Positions 63,094 through 64,000 of a stretch of 64,000 nucleotides of DNA are shown piece by piece (the first letter of the stretch is position 1; every line of letters begins with the position of its first letter). This DNA comes from Asaia sp003994335. GTDB lineage: Bacteria; Pseudomonadota; Alphaproteobacteria; Acetobacterales; Acetobacteraceae. The notes beneath the pieces were generated by a model, which had not been told where the DNA came from, made no database searches, and worked only from the letters and a program-made list of their open reading frames with translations. Location: contig NZ_JBBCOR010000007.1 in assembly GCF_037151175.1 (NCBI RefSeq), forward strand, positions 124,001 to 188,000, written 5' to 3'. The translations under genes and the position numbers were made by a program.

Positions 63094-64000
63094 GCGAGAT
63101 GACTGAACTCCTCGCCACACGTGGCGCGGAAAAGACCATTGGCTCCCCTGTCACAGCCGTCGCCTGCGCGCGCGACGGACAGACCTTCGCGCTGGGTACG
63201 GTCGAGGGTGAGATCTTTCTCATCCCTGTGGCCGGGCTCAAGCTTCCCGAGACCTGGCTACGTATCGAAGCCCATGACGGCGCTGTGCTCTGTCTTGCTC
63301 CCGATACCGGCAAGGCGGGGTTCGTGAGTGGCGGCGAGGATAACCGTCTGTGCCGTACCCTGCCCGATGGCACGGTAACCGCATTGCACAAGGGCCGTCG
63401 CTGGGTCGAGTGCGTGGCGACCACCACCGAGCACATCGCTTTTTCCGTCGGCAAGCAGCTCGAAATCCGCAATGCGTCCGGTGATACGACGCTCAAGACG
63501 CTCGAACACCCCTCGACCGTTACCGGCATCGTTTTCGATGCCAAGGGCAAGCGCGTCGCGGCCTCGCATTATAATGGCGTGTCGATGTGGTTTGTAGGCG
63601 CGAAGGTGGATACGGTGCGCCCGCTCGAATGGAAGGGCAGCCACACCACGCTCGCCATTCATCCCGCCGGCGAGGCGCTTGTTACCGCCATGCAGGAGAA
63701 TGACCTGCATGGCTGGCGCCTGTCCGACAGTCACAACATGCGCATGAGCGGCTATCCCAAGCGCGTGACCTCGCTTTCCTTCACCCGTAATGGGCGCTGG
63801 CTCGCCACATCGGGCGCTGATGCCATCGTGCTCTGGCCCTTCTTTGGCGGCGGCCCGATGGGCAAACCGCCTACCGAGCTCGCCCGGCTGCCCGGCGTGT
63901 TCTGTTCCGCCGTCGCGGCACATCCCAAGAACGATATCATCGCTGCAGGCTTCGAAGACGGATCGGTCCTTCTCGCCGAGCTCGGCTCAGAACGCGTTTT
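63090..64000 (+). CDS. WD40 repeat protein, truncated by the window edge
   Basis: The frame starts with the ATG in ATGA shared with the CobW gene and remains open to the end of the window (about 303 codons). Beta-propeller repeats are visible: VTAVACARDGQTFALGTVEG, TVTGIVFDAKGKRVAASHYN and VTSLSFTRNGRWLATSGADA. No signal peptide. In acetic acid bacteria and relatives such a gene often follows this CobW type, suggesting it acts with the GTPase, perhaps as a scaffold. Confidence 0.9.
   Translation, partial: MSEMTELLATRGAEKTIGSPVTAVACARDGQTFALGTVEGEIFLIPVAGLKLPETWLRIEAHDGAVLCLAPDTGKAGFVSGGEDNRLCRTLPDGTVTALHKGRRWVECVATTTEHIAFSVGKQLEIRNASGDTTLKTLEHPSTVTGIVFDAKGKRVAASHYNGVSMWFVGAKVDTVRPLEWKGSHTTLAIHPAGEALVTAMQENDLHGWRLSDSHNMRMSGYPKRVTSLSFTRNGRWLATSGADAIVLWPFFGGGPMGKPPTELARLPGVFCSAVAAHPKNDIIAAGFEDGSVLLAELGSERV

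Overview
The window is GC-rich, densely packed alphaproteobacterial chromosome. Gene content points to an acetic acid bacterium (Acetobacteraceae): hopanoid side-chain genes for bacteriohopanetetrol cyclitol ether, an AddAB recombinase beside tsaE, a CobW/WD40 pair, a DUF1348 protein and a catalase-peroxidase-like/cytochrome b561 pair. The genus cannot be fixed from sequence alone. No rRNA, tRNA, CRISPR array, integrase or intact insertion sequence was seen.

Layout. 1-5 kb, minus strand: a fatty acid desaturase gene broken by a frameshift, the D-alanine catabolic pair alr-dadA, and a thioredoxin-reductase-like ferredoxin/flavodoxin-NADP reductase. 5-7 kb: threonine aldolase and a TRIC/UPF0126 channel protein, translationally coupled. 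7-8 kb: a relatively AT-rich stretch with no intact gene, possibly gene debris. 8-15 kb: tsaE-addB-addA with overlapping stops and starts. 15-17 kb: a Gly/Tyr-rich lipoprotein, a secreted VOC protein and thioredoxin with a strong terminator. 17-23 kb: the hopanoid locus, hpnM-hpnI-hpnJ-hpnK on the minus strand and hpnH divergent, followed by a CorC/HlyC-type protein and an ABC permease/ATPase pair. 27-33 kb: a soluble lytic transglycosylase, a degenerate uracil-DNA-glycosylase-like protein, a large TPR protein, ispE and a small conserved protein. 33-35 kb, minus: YnfA, a YqaA/DedA-like protein and an SDR-fold protein that has lost its whole catalytic triad. 35-41 kb: galE, a secreted 594-residue protein of unknown function and the methionine ABC transporter metQNI. 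41-45 kb: an OmpR-type two-component system, cysteine synthase and a rhodanese. 45-56 kb: biotin genes (bioF, a BioH-like esterase, a fused bioC-bioD, and bioA further along) interleaved with an SDR, a coiled-coil periplasmic protein, a glycosyltransferase, a Nudix hydrolase, mtnA and a DUF2272 lipoprotein. 56-59 kb: Cu/Zn superoxide dismutase with an altered zinc site, a DUF1272 protein, and the catalase-like/b561 pair. 59-64 kb: a small exported protein with a UUCG-loop terminator, a long non-coding gap, an O-antigen-ligase-like protein, and a CobW GTPase coupled to a WD40 protein that runs off the right edge.

Together the genes cover envelope biology (hopanoids, murein turnover, lipid-transport-like HpnM), isoprenoid supply (ispE), cofactor and sulfur amino acid metabolism (biotin, Met uptake, Cys synthesis, MTA salvage), oxidative stress defence and recombinational repair. 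No wholly new multi-gene system was identified. The most notable observations are the BioC-BioD fusion, the triad-less SDR in a membrane-protein operon, the secreted orphan with a phage-tail-like C-terminus, the desaturase frameshift at a CCTG tandem repeat, and the His-to-Asp change in the SodC zinc site.
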